From an uncultured Haemophilus sp. (GTDB taxonomy: Bacteria > Pseudomonadota > Gammaproteobacteria > Enterobacterales > Pasteurellaceae): a stretch of 28,359 nt of DNA. The notes under the pieces are model-generated. The model was not told where the DNA came from and did no database searches. It worked only from the letters and a program-made list of their open reading frames with translations. Shown here in pieces: positions 8,604 to 17,489 of this stretch. The stretch is from contig CAJLFU010000025.1 in the NCBI GenBank assembly GCA_905205995.1, positions 1-28,359 of the forward strand, given 5' to 3'. How positions within the stretch are numbered: the first letter of the stretch is position 1; each line of letters starts with the position of its first letter. Position numbers and translations under genes: made by a program.

Positions 8604-9806
8604 TTAACTTTCAGCAATTCCCATCGCACAAACGGCAGCCGAACTCCATGCCCATTGGAAGTTATAGCCACCTAACCAACCTACAACATCTACCACTTCA
8701 CCGATAAAATAGAGACCTTTAATCTTTGTTGCCTCCATGGTTTTAGATGAAATCTCATGAGTATCGACACCACCCATCGTGACTTCAGCCGTGCGGTAGC
8801 CCTCAGTGCCATTAGGAATAAATTGCCAGTTGTGGATTAAATTCTCTAAATTTTCTAACCTCACTTTACTTAAGTTTGCGATCACTTCATCTTGAATCAA
8901 GCCTTGCTCTAACCAAAGCTCGACTAATTTTTTCGGTAATAAGCGACTTAATACGGTTTTAAGCTGCAATTTCGGCGAAGATTGACGCATCTCATCTAGG
9001 TGATGACGAATATCGTTATAAGGTAATAAATCTAAATGAATGCTTTCACCAGGTTGCCAATAATTGGAGATTTGTAAAATAGCAGGGCCAGATAAGCCAC
9101 GATGGGTGAATAGCATTTGATGAGTAAAGGTTTTATGCTGATTCGTCGCAGCCACATCTAATGAAACACCAGAGAGTGCCGAGTAGAATTTGTCACTTTC
9201 TCGCCACGTGAATGGTACAAGGCTTGCACGCGGAGGAATCACATTTAATCCAAACTGTTCTGCAATTTGATAACCAAAAGGTGAGGCACCCAAGCCAGGC
9301 ATGGAGAGCCCGCCCGTGGCAATAATCAAATTCTGACATTGCCATTCAACGGCATTGACCTTTAATTTGAACCGTACGTTAGGGTTGTTTTCAACGGCTT
9401 CCACATCACTGACTTCGCTTCGTAGTTGAATGTTGACACCGTATTTGTCACATTCGGTTCCGAGCATCTTCACAATGTCTTCTGCACTGTTATCACAAAA
9501 TAACTGACCTAATTCTTTTTCGTGGTAAGGGATGCCGTACTCAGCGACTAAAGCAATGAAGTCCCATTGTGTATAACGCTTTAAGGCAGATTTGACGAAG
9601 TGTTTGTTTTGGCTGATATAACGGCCAGATGTGATTTCCATATTGGTGAAATTACAGAATCCACCGCCAGACATTAAAATTTTTCGACCAATTTTTTTAC
9701 CGTTATCAAAAATGGTGACTTGTTTGCCAAGTTTGCCTAACTGGGCGGCACAAAATAAGCCGGCAGCACCGGCTCCAATAATAATATTTTCTGAATAGTG
9801 ACTCAT
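8604..9806 (-). CDS. BaiN/YhiN (HI0933) family FAD-dependent flavoprotein
   Basis: This 400-residue flavoprotein has a Rossmann FAD motif at the N-terminus (IIIGAGAAGLFCA, about 8-20), then GKKIGRKILMSGGGFCNFTN, and at the C-terminus GLYFIGEVVDVVGWLGGYNFQWAWSSA, which closes the FAD site. The length matches E. coli YhiN. Relatives include BaiN of gut bacteria, a bile-acid reductase, and an H. influenzae protein of known structure (HI0933), but the physiological substrate in this group is not established. ATG 9806 lies 3 bases after the nrfFG/ccmH stop, so it is the last gene of the nrfE unit. The same linkage in relatives hints at a redox link to cytochrome maturation, but this is inference. 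Confidence 0.9.
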   Translation of the reverse strand: MSHYSENIIIGAGAAGLFCAAQLGKLGKQVTIFDNGKKIGRKILMSGGGFCNFTNMEITSGRYISQNKHFVKSALKRYTQWDFIALVAEYGIPYHEKELGQLFCDNSAEDIVKMLGTECDKYGVNIQLRSEVSDVEAVENNPNVRFKLKVNAVEWQCQNLIIATGGLSMPGLGASPFGYQIAEQFGLNVIPPRASLVPFTWRESDKFYSALSGVSLDVAATNQHKTFTHQMLFTHRGLSGPAILQISNYWQPGESIHLDLLPYNDIRHHLDEMRQSSPKLQLKTVLSRLLPKKLVELWLEQGLIQDEVIANLSKVRLENLENLIHNWQFIPNGTEGYRTAEVTMGGVDTHEISSKTMEATKIKGLYFIGEVVDVVGWLGGYNFQWAWSSAAVCAMGIAES

Positions 9807-9809
9807 AAT

Positions 9810-10865
9810 TTATTGTGATGCTTGCCCTTTTTCAAAATAGTCTATCATTTTGATTCGTTGGATGACAGTTCGGCGATCCACGGCAGAATTGCCAGAATCC
9901 AATAATTGCTGCCAATAGGCTTTGGATTGTTCCGGTTGATGATTTTTAAAGGCCTCGGTCGCTAATAACGTGAGGACTGAAATTTCATTTTTATCCTGTT
10001 TTAAGGCTTCGTCCATTATTTGTTGGATTTCAGGCGTGATAGTTTGGCCCGCTTGATAATAAAGTGCGGTCGCTTTTAAGCCTAAAATAGCGGGTGTTGT
10101 CCCAGTGATTTTTTCTGCATTCCCGTAGGCAATCAGTGCATGATCAAATTCATCATTTTGCATGTAGGCATCACCTAGCTGAGCCCAAAGCTCAGGGTTA
10201 TTTACATCTTCTCGGATTTTATTTTGAATTTTGAGCACCATATCTTCTTTTTGATGCACCATTGATGTATCTGTTTTTTTATTGGCAAGCTCAACCATCT
10301 CTTTTTCGCCTTGTTGAACACGCTCAAAACGATCAAGGGAGAAGTAATAACTTAAGGGAAGAACTAATAAAATAGCAAAGACCCAAATGGCGGATTTGGT
10401 TTCAAATTTAACCGCACTTTTTTCTTCTTTAGGGGAAGTGTGAGATTGATTTTCGAGTTGTTTTGTCTCGCCTTCTGATTTTTTAGTAGAAAATAAAATT
10501 AATGCAAAAGCCCCAATTAATAACAAAATAGGCAATAGCCAGAGTAGTGCGGTATTCCATTGGAAAGGTGGCTTATAGTTCACGAAATTACCGAAACGCG
10601 CTGTCATTGTGTCGATAATTTGCTGATTTGTTTTTCCTTCATCCACCATTTTATAGACTTCAATACGTAAGTCATAGGCAATAGGTGAATTGGACTCAAC
10701 TAAATTCTGATTCTGACATTGTGGGCAGCGTAAGGATTTTGCTAGTTCAACAGCACGAGTGCGATCGGCTTGGTTTTTAAACGCATAGGTATCGACCATT
10801 TCTGCGTGAGCAAAAAGGGCAAACGTCAGTAAAAGTGCGGTCAGAAATCGGGTTAATTTTTTCAT
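9810..10865 (-). CDS. nrfF: Cytochrome c haem-lyase subunit CcmH, fused NrfF-NrfG type
   Basis: This 351-residue protein has two parts. Residues 1-20 are a signal peptide. The NrfF/CcmH domain has LRCPQCQNQNLVESNSP (Cys47, Cys50), which reduces the apocytochrome CxxC. A membrane segment follows at about 106-125 and another at about 158-176. A TPR domain (about 205-340, CcmI/NrfG type) holds the apocytochrome C-terminus. The E. coli nrf system has NrfF and NrfG as separate proteins; here they are one, as in E. coli CcmH (350 aa). It acts with the CcmF/NrfE protein in the periplasm. It starts 1 base after the dsbE stop. I assign it to the nrf pathway from its position; a paralogous ccm set may exist elsewhere. 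Confidence 0.9.
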   Translation of the reverse strand: MKKLTRFLTALLLTFALFAHAEMVDTYAFKNQADRTRAVELAKSLRCPQCQNQNLVESNSPIAYDLRIEVYKMVDEGKTNQQIIDTMTARFGNFVNYKPPFQWNTALLWLLPILLLIGAFALILFSTKKSEGETKQLENQSHTSPKEEKSAVKFETKSAIWVFAILLVLPLSYYFSLDRFERVQQGEKEMVELANKKTDTSMVHQKEDMVLKIQNKIREDVNNPELWAQLGDAYMQNDEFDHALIAYGNAEKITGTTPAILGLKATALYYQAGQTITPEIQQIMDEALKQDKNEISVLTLLATEAFKNHQPEQSKAYWQQLLDSGNSAVDRRTVIQRIKMIDYFEKGQASQ

Positions 10866-10866
10866 T

Positions 10867-11397
10867 TTACTTTTTAGTTAATTCATCAAGTTTGGGTTTG
10901 ATCTCAGTGAGCCATGTTTCTCGATCCATATAGCCTGAATGACGATAACGGATCATGCCGTGCTCATCGACAACATAGGTTTCTGGTGCGCCATCTACGC
11001 CTAATTGCATCGCAAATTCACCACGGCTATCGTCAATAGTGAGTATGAACGGATTGCCCATGCGCTCTAGCATCTCAATGCCATTTTGAGGTTTGTCACG
11101 ATAGTCGATTCCAACAATGGGCACTTCTTTTGAAATCTCCATCAAAAGAGGGTGTTCCTGTTGGCAATAGCCACACCAACTTCCCCACACATTAAGTAGA
11201 AAAGGTTTTTTAGGAAAATCTCTCGGGCTAACAATTTGACTCGGTTCAAGCAAATTCGCTTGGTAGAATTCCGGCACGGGCTTATTAATGAGTGCAGAGG
11301 CAATTTGTTTTGGATCTTTGTGTAAGCCAACAAAAAGTAGTAAGCAAATGCTCAATAACAAAATCAGCGGTAAAAACAAAATAAACTTTTTATTCAT
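10867..11397 (-). CDS. dsbE: Thiol:disulfide interchange protein DsbE/CcmG (NrfX type)
   Basis: This is a 176-residue membrane-anchored periplasmic thioredoxin. An N-terminal hydrophobic anchor (about 4-25) is followed by a thioredoxin fold with active site WGSWCGYCQQEH (Cys75 and Cys78) and the cis-Pro loop GAPETYVVD. It reduces apocytochrome or CcmH cysteines so that haem can be attached. An upstream in-frame GTG at 11400 is also possible; I prefer ATG 11397. The start overlaps the 3' end of nrfE by 8 bases, which indicates coupled translation. Context between nrfE and nrfFG places it in nitrite reductase maturation. Confidence 0.92.
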   Translation of the reverse strand: MNKKFILFLPLILLLSICLLLFVGLHKDPKQIASALINKPVPEFYQANLLEPSQIVSPRDFPKKPFLLNVWGSWCGYCQQEHPLLMEISKEVPIVGIDYRDKPQNGIEMLERMGNPFILTIDDSRGEFAMQLGVDGAPETYVVDEHGMIRYRHSGYMDRETWLTEIKPKLDELTKK

Positions 11398-13294
11398 CAC
11401 GTTTTCTCTTTAAATTGATGGCTGAACATAATGCGCCAAGTGCCATTAAAATGCCTCCGAGCCATAACCAGCGAATAAGTGGTTTGTAATGCAAGCGGAA
11501 TGTGAATTCACCTTTGCCTAAGTTATCGCCCATTACAATATATAAATCGCCCCAAAAACCTGCATCTAAGCCCACTTCACTCATGGTCATAGTTCGAACA
11601 TCATAATAACGGCGCTCTGGTATAATTTCAGCGTAAGGTTTGCCTTGTTTTGACACACTAAAGAACGCGACTTCGGCGGTAAAGTTTGGTCCAATTTCAT
11701 TGGAAAAACGATCGTAGTGGAATTCAAATTGACCTAATTGTTGGCTTTGTTGTGGTGCGAGTCTAACACCTAATTCACTACCAAAGTAACTACTCATCAC
11801 GGCTCCCATTGTGGCAATAGCCACGCCACAGTGTGCGAGAATCATCCCGAAATAGGCAAGTCTTACTTTTGCCCAATTTTGCCATAAGGTGACGAATAAT
11901 ACCCAAATCGCGAGGGTGAGTAATACATAAGCAAAGAAATGGAAATGTAACACACTGTCATTTTGCAGCGCGTTCCAAATCATGCCATAAGCAATCACTG
12001 CAGCGGGAATAAGTAATAACAGACGTTTGAAAAAGCGTTTTTTGTCTGATTTAAACCAGTTTAAACAAAGCGTGCCCGCCATAGCAAAAAGTACTAACGT
12101 GAGCAAGGGCAAGAAAATACTATTAAAGTAAGGGGCTCCCACAGAAATACTTCCCCAATTCATGGCTTGGAATAGCATTGGATAGAAGGTACCTAAGAAG
12201 GTACTGACGGTGGCAACAGTCAATACGATGTTTAAACCTAAAATAGCCCCTGTTTTAGAAATGAGCGGGAATTTGACCGCACTTTCATTGGTATTGGTGC
12301 GTAGTGCAAATAAACTGAGCGAGCCGACAGTCAATAAGAAGAAAATAAGTAATAGTACATAACCACGGGAACTATCTAAAGCAAAAGCATGAACAGAGGT
12401 TAATGCGCCTGAACGGACAATAAATGTACCTAATACACTGAATGCAAAAGCGAGTAGGGAAAAGAGTGTTGTCCAGTAGCTAAACATGCCTTGTTTTTCA
12501 GTCACCATCAAGCTGTGTAAAAGTGCAAGTCCTAATAACCATGGCATAAGTGAGGCGTTTTCTACAGGGTCCCAGAACCACCAGCCTCCCCAGCCTAATT
12601 CATAATATGCCCACCATGCACCTAGCACGATCCCTAACGTTAAGAATAGCCAAGAAACGAGTACCCAGGCTCGCATCGCACGCGCGATTGCTTGTGCAGA
12701 ACGATTAAAGATCAAGGCAGAAATGGACATGGCAAAGTTAACGGCAAAGCCCACATAACCCACATATAACAGTGGTGGATGGAAAATTAAGCCAATATCT
12801 TGCAGCATTGGATTGAGATCTCGCCCTTCCGCAGGGGCAGGAAATGCACGTCCAAATGGATTGGAGTAGAACAAAATAAAAATAGCAAATCCAAGACAAA
12901 TTAAACCGAGTAAAGACAGGGTTTGTGCAGAAAAAGTGCGGTCATTTTTGCGAGAGAAAAAGGCAAAAGCCACTAACCAAAGACTTAATGTGAAAAGCCA
13001 AAATAAAATTGAGCCTTCATGTCCGCCCCATGTGGCGGCGACTTTAAAAAATGTCGGTAGTTGAGAATTGGAGTGCGCAGCCACGTATTCCAATGTGAAG
13101 TCATCTGTTGCAAAAGAGTAGGCAAGAATACCGATTGAAACGCTTGTAAAAATACCGAAACAATAACTTAATCCCCAAGCCGTGTTGGTGAGAGAGGGTT
13201 TATTTCGCCAAATACCAATTTGCGGCACGATAGAAAGTAAGAGTGCAGCAGTAGTGGCGAAGAGTAGTGATAGAAATCCGAATTCGGGGAGCAT
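11390..13294 (-). CDS. nrfE: Cytochrome c haem lyase CcmF/NrfE
   Basis: This is a 634-residue polytopic inner-membrane protein that ligates haem to apocytochrome c. The WWD domain is evident as GWGGWWFWDPVENASLMPWLLG, with conserved histidine segments such as KVAATWGGHEGS and FHPPLLYVGY. The length agrees with the CcmF/NrfE family (about 550-660). NrfA in this window has a CxxCK haem site, which in E. coli needs the NrfEFG lyase; the position of this gene just after nrfABCD supports NrfE rather than the general CcmF. The nrfD terminator at 13396-13420 separates it from nrfABCD, so it has its own promoter or depends on readthrough. An 11-bp hairpin (13334-13372) lies in its leader region. Confidence 0.9.
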   Translation of the reverse strand: MLPEFGFLSLLFATTAALLLSIVPQIGIWRNKPSLTNTAWGLSYCFGIFTSVSIGILAYSFATDDFTLEYVAAHSNSQLPTFFKVAATWGGHEGSILFWLFTLSLWLVAFAFFSRKNDRTFSAQTLSLLGLICLGFAIFILFYSNPFGRAFPAPAEGRDLNPMLQDIGLIFHPPLLYVGYVGFAVNFAMSISALIFNRSAQAIARAMRAWVLVSWLFLTLGIVLGAWWAYYELGWGGWWFWDPVENASLMPWLLGLALLHSLMVTEKQGMFSYWTTLFSLLAFAFSVLGTFIVRSGALTSVHAFALDSSRGYVLLLIFFLLTVGSLSLFALRTNTNESAVKFPLISKTGAILGLNIVLTVATVSTFLGTFYPMLFQAMNWGSISVGAPYFNSIFLPLLTLVLFAMAGTLCLNWFKSDKKRFFKRLLLLIPAAVIAYGMIWNALQNDSVLHFHFFAYVLLTLAIWVLFVTLWQNWAKVRLAYFGMILAHCGVAIATMGAVMSSYFGSELGVRLAPQQSQQLGQFEFHYDRFSNEIGPNFTAEVAFFSVSKQGKPYAEIIPERRYYDVRTMTMSEVGLDAGFWGDLYIVMGDNLGKGEFTFRLHYKPLIRWLWLGGILMALGALCSAINLKRKRDE

Positions 13295-13333
13295 AGTATT
13301 CTTCAGTATTAATGGTTGTATTTGACAAAATAA

Positions 13334-13372
13334 GGTTAATTTTAAGCATGAAAAACATACGTAAAATTAACC
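13334..13372. repeat. Inverted repeat between nrfD terminator and nrfE
   Basis: GGTTAATTTTA (13334-13344) and TAAAATTAACC (13362-13372) are perfect 11-base inverted arms with 17 bases between, and further pairs are possible inside. On the minus strand it is followed by TTATTTTG, so it could be a second, leaky terminator or an attenuator about 40 bases before nrfE. The right arm overlaps an uptake signal (13370-13378). Confidence 0.6.
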
Positions 13373-13395
13373 GCACTTTAGTCTTTTAAATAAAC

Positions 13396-13420
13396 AAAAG
13401 GCGTATTGTATACGCCTTTT
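13396..13420 (-). terminator. Terminator of nrfABCD
   Basis: AAAAGGCGTAT (13396-13406) and ATACGCCTTTT (13410-13420) form a perfect 11-bp stem with a 3-base loop. On the minus strand it ends in TTTTGTTTATTT. It lies just beyond the nrfD stop at 13442. Confidence 0.85.
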
Positions 13421-13441
13421 GATTAAATAAGAAGTTTATCC

Positions 13442-14407
13442 TTACGCAACGGTAAGTTGTCCTGCATACAAGATGAAGTAACGTAAGCAGAGAACCCCGA
13501 TTAAGTCGAAGATTGACACCAGGATAATAAAGTTCTTGTTGTATTTTAAGTTGTCTTTTACGGCAAGGTTGGCAAGTAGTGGAATTAAGATACCAATTAA
13601 GAATACCCCAATCCAGAAGACTGCACCCCAGAAGCCAGATAATGCATTCTGTAATGCCACCACTTTTTGGCCACCACCAAAATAAAGACCCACGAAGAAA
13701 CAAACTAATAAACCAAGCTCAGTTACCATGATTGGCACTTCAAATTTATGAATGAAGTGAGATTCATGGCTATCACCTTTTAATTTACCTGCAATGAGGA
13801 TAAATAAGAAGGTTGCGGCGATACCTGAAGAGGTACCAGAAGCCAAGAATAACGCTGGTAGAACAGGGTTATTTAACATTGGGTAACTGATCAATGCTGA
13901 AAGTAAGAAACCGGTATAAGCCCCTAGCACAGCAGCTAAGATGAAGAGAATAACTTCTACAGGACCAGTTAAACGTTCTAATACATTGATAATTTTACCG
14001 ACAAAGCCAAGTTTTGGCATAAAACGTTGAATGAACGCCATGATATCTTCTTTAAAGATAACCGCACACCAACATACCAAGAACAGCATATAAACTTGGA
14101 ATAACATTACCCCCATAGACATTACAGAGTTGAATTGATAGTTAAACATCAATTTCCAGAATGTCCAAGGACGTGCCAAGTGGAAAATTAACAGGGTTAA
14201 ACCAATTAATGTTGGCACAGAGCCTAAAACGGCGGCCGCTCGGATAATCCAGTTTTTGCTAGGATTTTCTAATTTGTGACTACGTTTATAAGCAATCGCT
14301 AATTGTACCGCACCGGAAGAAATACCAAGTAAGAACAAATAGATAGCGATTGTTGAATCCCACACCAAATTAGGTGTGTGAAACGGAACAGGATAATCTA
14401 ATGTCAT
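13442..14407 (-). CDS. nrfD: Nitrite reductase membrane subunit NrfD
   Basis: This 321-residue integral membrane protein has eight to nine hydrophobic segments; E. coli NrfD has 318. It is the quinol-oxidising partner of the NrfC iron-sulfur protein and passes electrons from menaquinol to NrfB and NrfA. Recognisable segments are FLLGISSGAVQLAIA near the N-terminus, HLARPWTFWKLMFN and the family-typical ALFLASGTSSGIAA. The start overlaps the nrfC stop by 4 bases (ATGA), indicating translational coupling. Confidence 0.94.
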   Translation of the reverse strand: MTLDYPVPFHTPNLVWDSTIAIYLFLLGISSGAVQLAIAYKRSHKLENPSKNWIIRAAAVLGSVPTLIGLTLLIFHLARPWTFWKLMFNYQFNSVMSMGVMLFQVYMLFLVCWCAVIFKEDIMAFIQRFMPKLGFVGKIINVLERLTGPVEVILFILAAVLGAYTGFLLSALISYPMLNNPVLPALFLASGTSSGIAATFLFILIAGKLKGDSHESHFIHKFEVPIMVTELGLLVCFFVGLYFGGGQKVVALQNALSGFWGAVFWIGVFLIGILIPLLANLAVKDNLKYNKNFIILVSIFDLIGVLCLRYFILYAGQLTVA

Positions 14408-15081
14408 CTTCTTGGCTCCCCGTGTTGGAATGGAATATGGTAAAGATTTGGTTGAGTACCTAATTCCACTTTCGTGCGATAAACCGGTTTTTCTTTCACT
14501 TTGCGGGAAACTTCGCTGCTTGGGTCATTCATATCACCAAAGGTTAATGCTTTGGTTGGACAAGCTTCTACACAAGCAGGTTGTTTGCCAGCTGCTAGGT
14601 TTGTATCGCGACAGAAGTTACATTTATCCGCAGTACGGTGTACTGGGTGAATGAAACGTACGCGGTAAGGACAAACTGCAACACAGTATTGGCAACCTAC
14701 ACAAAGATCTTTATGCACATCGACGATACCTGTTTCAGGATCAATAAATGATGCACCGGTTGGACAAACAGCCACACAAGGGGCGTTTGTACAATGTTGG
14801 CAAGATTGACGGAAAAACTCGTATTCTTGATTTGGGAATTCGCCATAAGGTTCGCTACGGAGAATTTCCAAACGTGAAACGCCTTCAGGAACGTGGTTTG
14901 TTTCACGACAAGCATCCATACAAGCGGTACAGCCGATACAAGCTGTTTCGTCGTGTACCATTGCATAGCGTTTCGGTTTATCCGCCTTTTCCTCTTTCGC
15001 TAAAGAGGTAACTGATGTCCCCGTCATAAGGATTAGTGCCCCCATGCCGGAAACAAAGTTTCGGCGTGAACAAGCTGTCAT
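14404..15081 (-). CDS. nrfC: Nitrite reductase iron-sulfur subunit NrfC
   Basis: This 225-residue ferredoxin-like protein is exported by Tat: the N-terminus CSRRNFVSG followed by a short hydrophobic stretch is a twin-arginine signal. Four cysteine clusters for [4Fe-4S] centres are complete: CIGCTACMDAC, CQHCTNAPCVAVCP, CVGCQYCVAVCP and CNFC...CVEACP. It relays electrons from NrfD to NrfB in the periplasm. Its ATG shares one base with the nrfB stop (TAATG), and its stop overlaps nrfD by 4 bases. Confidence 0.96.
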   Translation of the reverse strand: MTACSRRNFVSGMGALILMTGTSVTSLAKEEKADKPKRYAMVHDETACIGCTACMDACRETNHVPEGVSRLEILRSEPYGEFPNQEYEFFRQSCQHCTNAPCVAVCPTGASFIDPETGIVDVHKDLCVGCQYCVAVCPYRVRFIHPVHRTADKCNFCRDTNLAAGKQPACVEACPTKALTFGDMNDPSSEVSRKVKEKPVYRTKVELGTQPNLYHIPFQHGEPRR

Positions 15082-15746
15082 TATTTATCCTTTTGTTCGG
15101 TTGATTGCGTTTGTGATTGTGCGTCTTTTGCCGCTTTGCGTTTTTGTTGTTCGCCGTGGCAATCTACACAAAGTTTCACACGATTTTTCGGTTGAATACC
15201 TTTCATCGCATCATCTTTCGGGTGTAATGTGTGGCAGCTTGCACAAGGCAATTTCATTGCGTGAACATCGTGCGCCCAAAGTTTTTCACGAAGTTTTGCA
15301 GGTTGGTGACAAGCAAAACAAACTTGGTTTTGTTCTTGTGCGCTATACATTGGTTTTTTATCACCAAAGATATCGCCATCAAAACGCATCACATCTTTTG
15401 CACCACGACGGTGATCTTCCGAAATATTACCGTGACAGTTTACACAGTTAATCGGTTTACCTGTGTTAGGGCTTTTTTGATTTAAGTGTGCGCCGTGGAA
15501 TTTACCAAAGTGTAATTCACCACCAGATTGATCTAAAGTTTGGTTTTTATCAACTTGGTCAAATTTGTGACATTTTGCACAATATTGGTTTGGGTCACGT
15601 TGGTTATCCAATTGTGGCTCATAAGTGAGTTGAGAGGCAGGTGTTTTTGCCATCTCTTCCGCACTTGCAGCCATTGGCATTGCCGCAAGCATTGCAAGCA
15701 ATGCGAGGGATTTTGCCGATTTGCTGATTAAAGAAGTTAAATTCAT
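15081..15746 (-). CDS. nrfB: Pentahaem cytochrome c NrfB
   Basis: This 221-residue periplasmic cytochrome has a signal peptide (about 1-29, ending AASA). Five haem sites are present: CAKCH (56), CVNCH (101), CFACH (143), CASCH (168) and CVDCH (193). The C-terminal 20 residues are rich in Lys, Gln and Ser and lie outside the haem core. NrfB takes electrons from NrfC/NrfD and gives them to NrfA. GAGG lies 9 bases before the ATG. The 72-base gap to nrfA holds a terminator made of two inverted uptake signals, so nrfBCD expression depends on readthrough or an internal promoter. Confidence 0.95.
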   Translation of the reverse strand: MNLTSLISKSAKSLALLAMLAAMPMAASAEEMAKTPASQLTYEPQLDNQRDPNQYCAKCHKFDQVDKNQTLDQSGGELHFGKFHGAHLNQKSPNTGKPINCVNCHGNISEDHRRGAKDVMRFDGDIFGDKKPMYSAQEQNQVCFACHQPAKLREKLWAHDVHAMKLPCASCHTLHPKDDAMKGIQPKNRVKLCVDCHGEQQKRKAAKDAQSQTQSTEQKDK

Positions 15747-15777
15747 TCTGATTACCTCAAATATATGGTTAAAAATG

Positions 15778-15820
15778 ACCGCACTTCGACACTTTAGTTA
15801 CAAAGTGCGGTTCTTTTTTT
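15778..15820. terminator. Terminator built from two inverted uptake signals (nrfA-nrfB)
   Basis: ACCGCACTT (15778-15786) and AAGTGCGGT (15803-15811) form a 9-bp stem with a 16-base loop. T runs lie on both sides: T7 at 15814-15820 on the plus strand and five Ts (15775-15771) on the minus strand. Inverted uptake-signal pairs acting as terminators are well known in Haemophilus. Here the pair is inside an operon, just after nrfA, so it may set the ratio of nrfA to nrfBCD transcripts. Confidence 0.8.
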
Positions 15821-17342
15821 ATTGTTTTGTTGCGGTATCTTCAGCTAATTTGCCATTGGCTTTTGCTTCTTTTACCCATTGAGGTACAACAGTTTCTAAG
15901 AATTCTTTTTTCGCTTGACGTTCTTTCTCGATATCAATACCCATTACTTTCCATGCTTTATCAGCTGTAGAAATATCTGGTACTTCAACCGGAGTTTTCA
16001 CGCCGTGTTTCGTTAAGATTGCTGCAAGTTTAGCGCGTGCATCCGCTGCTTTGTCTATGCCAGAACCTAATACGCGAAGCATTACATCAGGTGCGTGCAT
16101 ATGACCACCGTGGCTTGCTGCTGCGTAGTCCCAACGCCATTGAGCGTGACGGATATCCATTAAAGCAGGTTCCATTTCTTCTTTAGTTGCACCTGCATCC
16201 CATGCCGCTTTCGCTTCAAAGTGAGCACGAACAACTTGATCTTCTAAACGACCCATTACATCTTTCACTTCTTTTTTACGTGAAGCAACGATGTCTTTAA
16301 GTTTTTCTTTGCTTTGATCGTGACAGTTTGCACAAGTGGTATCAAATGCATCGAATGGGTTTTGGATTTGGTGGTCGGTGTAAACTTTACCGTCTTTACC
16401 TTGTACTTTAGGCATGTGACAGTCGATACAAGTTACGCCGTTTTTACCGTGCATACCTAAAGACCAAATTTCAAAGTCAGGGTGTTGCGCTTTTAACATT
16501 GGTGCTTTAGAAAGAGAGTGAGTCCAGTCACTGAAGCCGATATCATCATAGTATTTTTCGATGTCATCAACAGTTTGACCGTTGTTCCACGGGAAGGTTA
16601 CTTGTTTTAAGTCGCCTGCGAAGTAGTATTCAACGTGACAGTTTGCACAGATTTCAGCACGTTTTTCAGTGCGAGCAGCTGTGTTAAAGCTTAAGTTAGC
16701 TTGTTCTTTACCTTCAGCTTTTGCTTTTGCTTGAAGTGCATTATTTAAGTGATCTAATGCACGAAGAACGTGTGGACGAGCAATACGTAATGCAGGTTTG
16801 CCTTCAGCAAAGTCTTTAGAGGTCGTATCGTGACAGTCAGCACAACCGATCGAGTTGACAATTTCTGGTCCACCTTTAGCCCATTTGGCACCAAAGTAAC
16901 CATCTTCACCCCATTCTGCAATTAAACGAGGAACGTCTGGACCTTTACAAGTCCAACATGCCATTGGTTGTGGGCCATCATTTGCATTTTTGGGCGCACC
17001 AGTACGTAAAATATTACGTACATCTTCTACTGCATAAACGTGACCACGAGGTGCGTTATATTCTTTTGCAAAAGAATAGCCGCCCCATAACACGATTAAA
17101 CGAGGATCTTGTTCGTCGGCGTAGATAATTTTGTCACCTTTTTCAGTCGCTTTCCACGAATTGAATTGGCTAGGATATTTCTCAGCAAATTTTTCATTCA
17201 CTGCTTCGATTTTTAAATTAGGGTTTGGTGCTTCCACAGGTTGGTCAACAGGCTTATATACCATTTCAGCCATCGCTGAGTTGTATACACCTAAAGCTGC
17301 GAAAGAAGTCGCCAAAACGAGGCTTTTTCTCAATGCGTTCAC
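15819..17342 (-). CDS. nrfA: Cytochrome c nitrite reductase NrfA
   Basis: NrfA reduces nitrite to ammonium with six electrons in the periplasm. With the GTG start at 17342 it has 507 residues (E. coli 478). The signal peptide ends at about residue 25 (SAMA). Haem motifs are CWTCK (129, the lysine-ligated catalytic haem), CADCH (167), CANCH (232), CIDCH (305) and CANCH (337). The VEYYF segment after the third site holds the active-site Tyr, and KAQHPDFE and GMHGKNGVTCIDCH match the conserved distal region. The GTG was chosen because GGAG lies 8 bases upstream and the signal peptide then begins normally; the frame is open up to 17393, but that stretch would spoil the signal. FNR and NarP sites lie upstream. 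Confidence 0.95.
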   Translation of the reverse strand: MNALRKSLVLATSFAALGVYNSAMAEMVYKPVDQPVEAPNPNLKIEAVNEKFAEKYPSQFNSWKATEKGDKIIYADEQDPRLIVLWGGYSFAKEYNAPRGHVYAVEDVRNILRTGAPKNANDGPQPMACWTCKGPDVPRLIAEWGEDGYFGAKWAKGGPEIVNSIGCADCHDTTSKDFAEGKPALRIARPHVLRALDHLNNALQAKAKAEGKEQANLSFNTAARTEKRAEICANCHVEYYFAGDLKQVTFPWNNGQTVDDIEKYYDDIGFSDWTHSLSKAPMLKAQHPDFEIWSLGMHGKNGVTCIDCHMPKVQGKDGKVYTDHQIQNPFDAFDTTCANCHDQSKEKLKDIVASRKKEVKDVMGRLEDQVVRAHFEAKAAWDAGATKEEMEPALMDIRHAQWRWDYAAASHGGHMHAPDVMLRVLGSGIDKAADARAKLAAILTKHGVKTPVEVPDISTADKAWKVMGIDIEKERQAKKEFLETVVPQWVKEAKANGKLAEDTATKQ

Positions 17343-17489
17343 GATAATCACTCCATTAGGAAAGAATAAAAAAACAATTTTAAATGCAAACAATTCCTAT
17401 TAAGCTTTTGAATTCACTCATAAAAATAGTTCAGTGCAAGCATAAGATACCAAAAAGTAGTAGTTTTTCTAAGGTTATCTTCCAAAAGT

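Noticed and set aside
14412..15731. Plus-strand open frames of 60-135 codons opposite nrfB and nrfC
   Set aside because: They are antisense shadows of genes with complete haem and iron-sulfur motifs and encode nothing recognisable.
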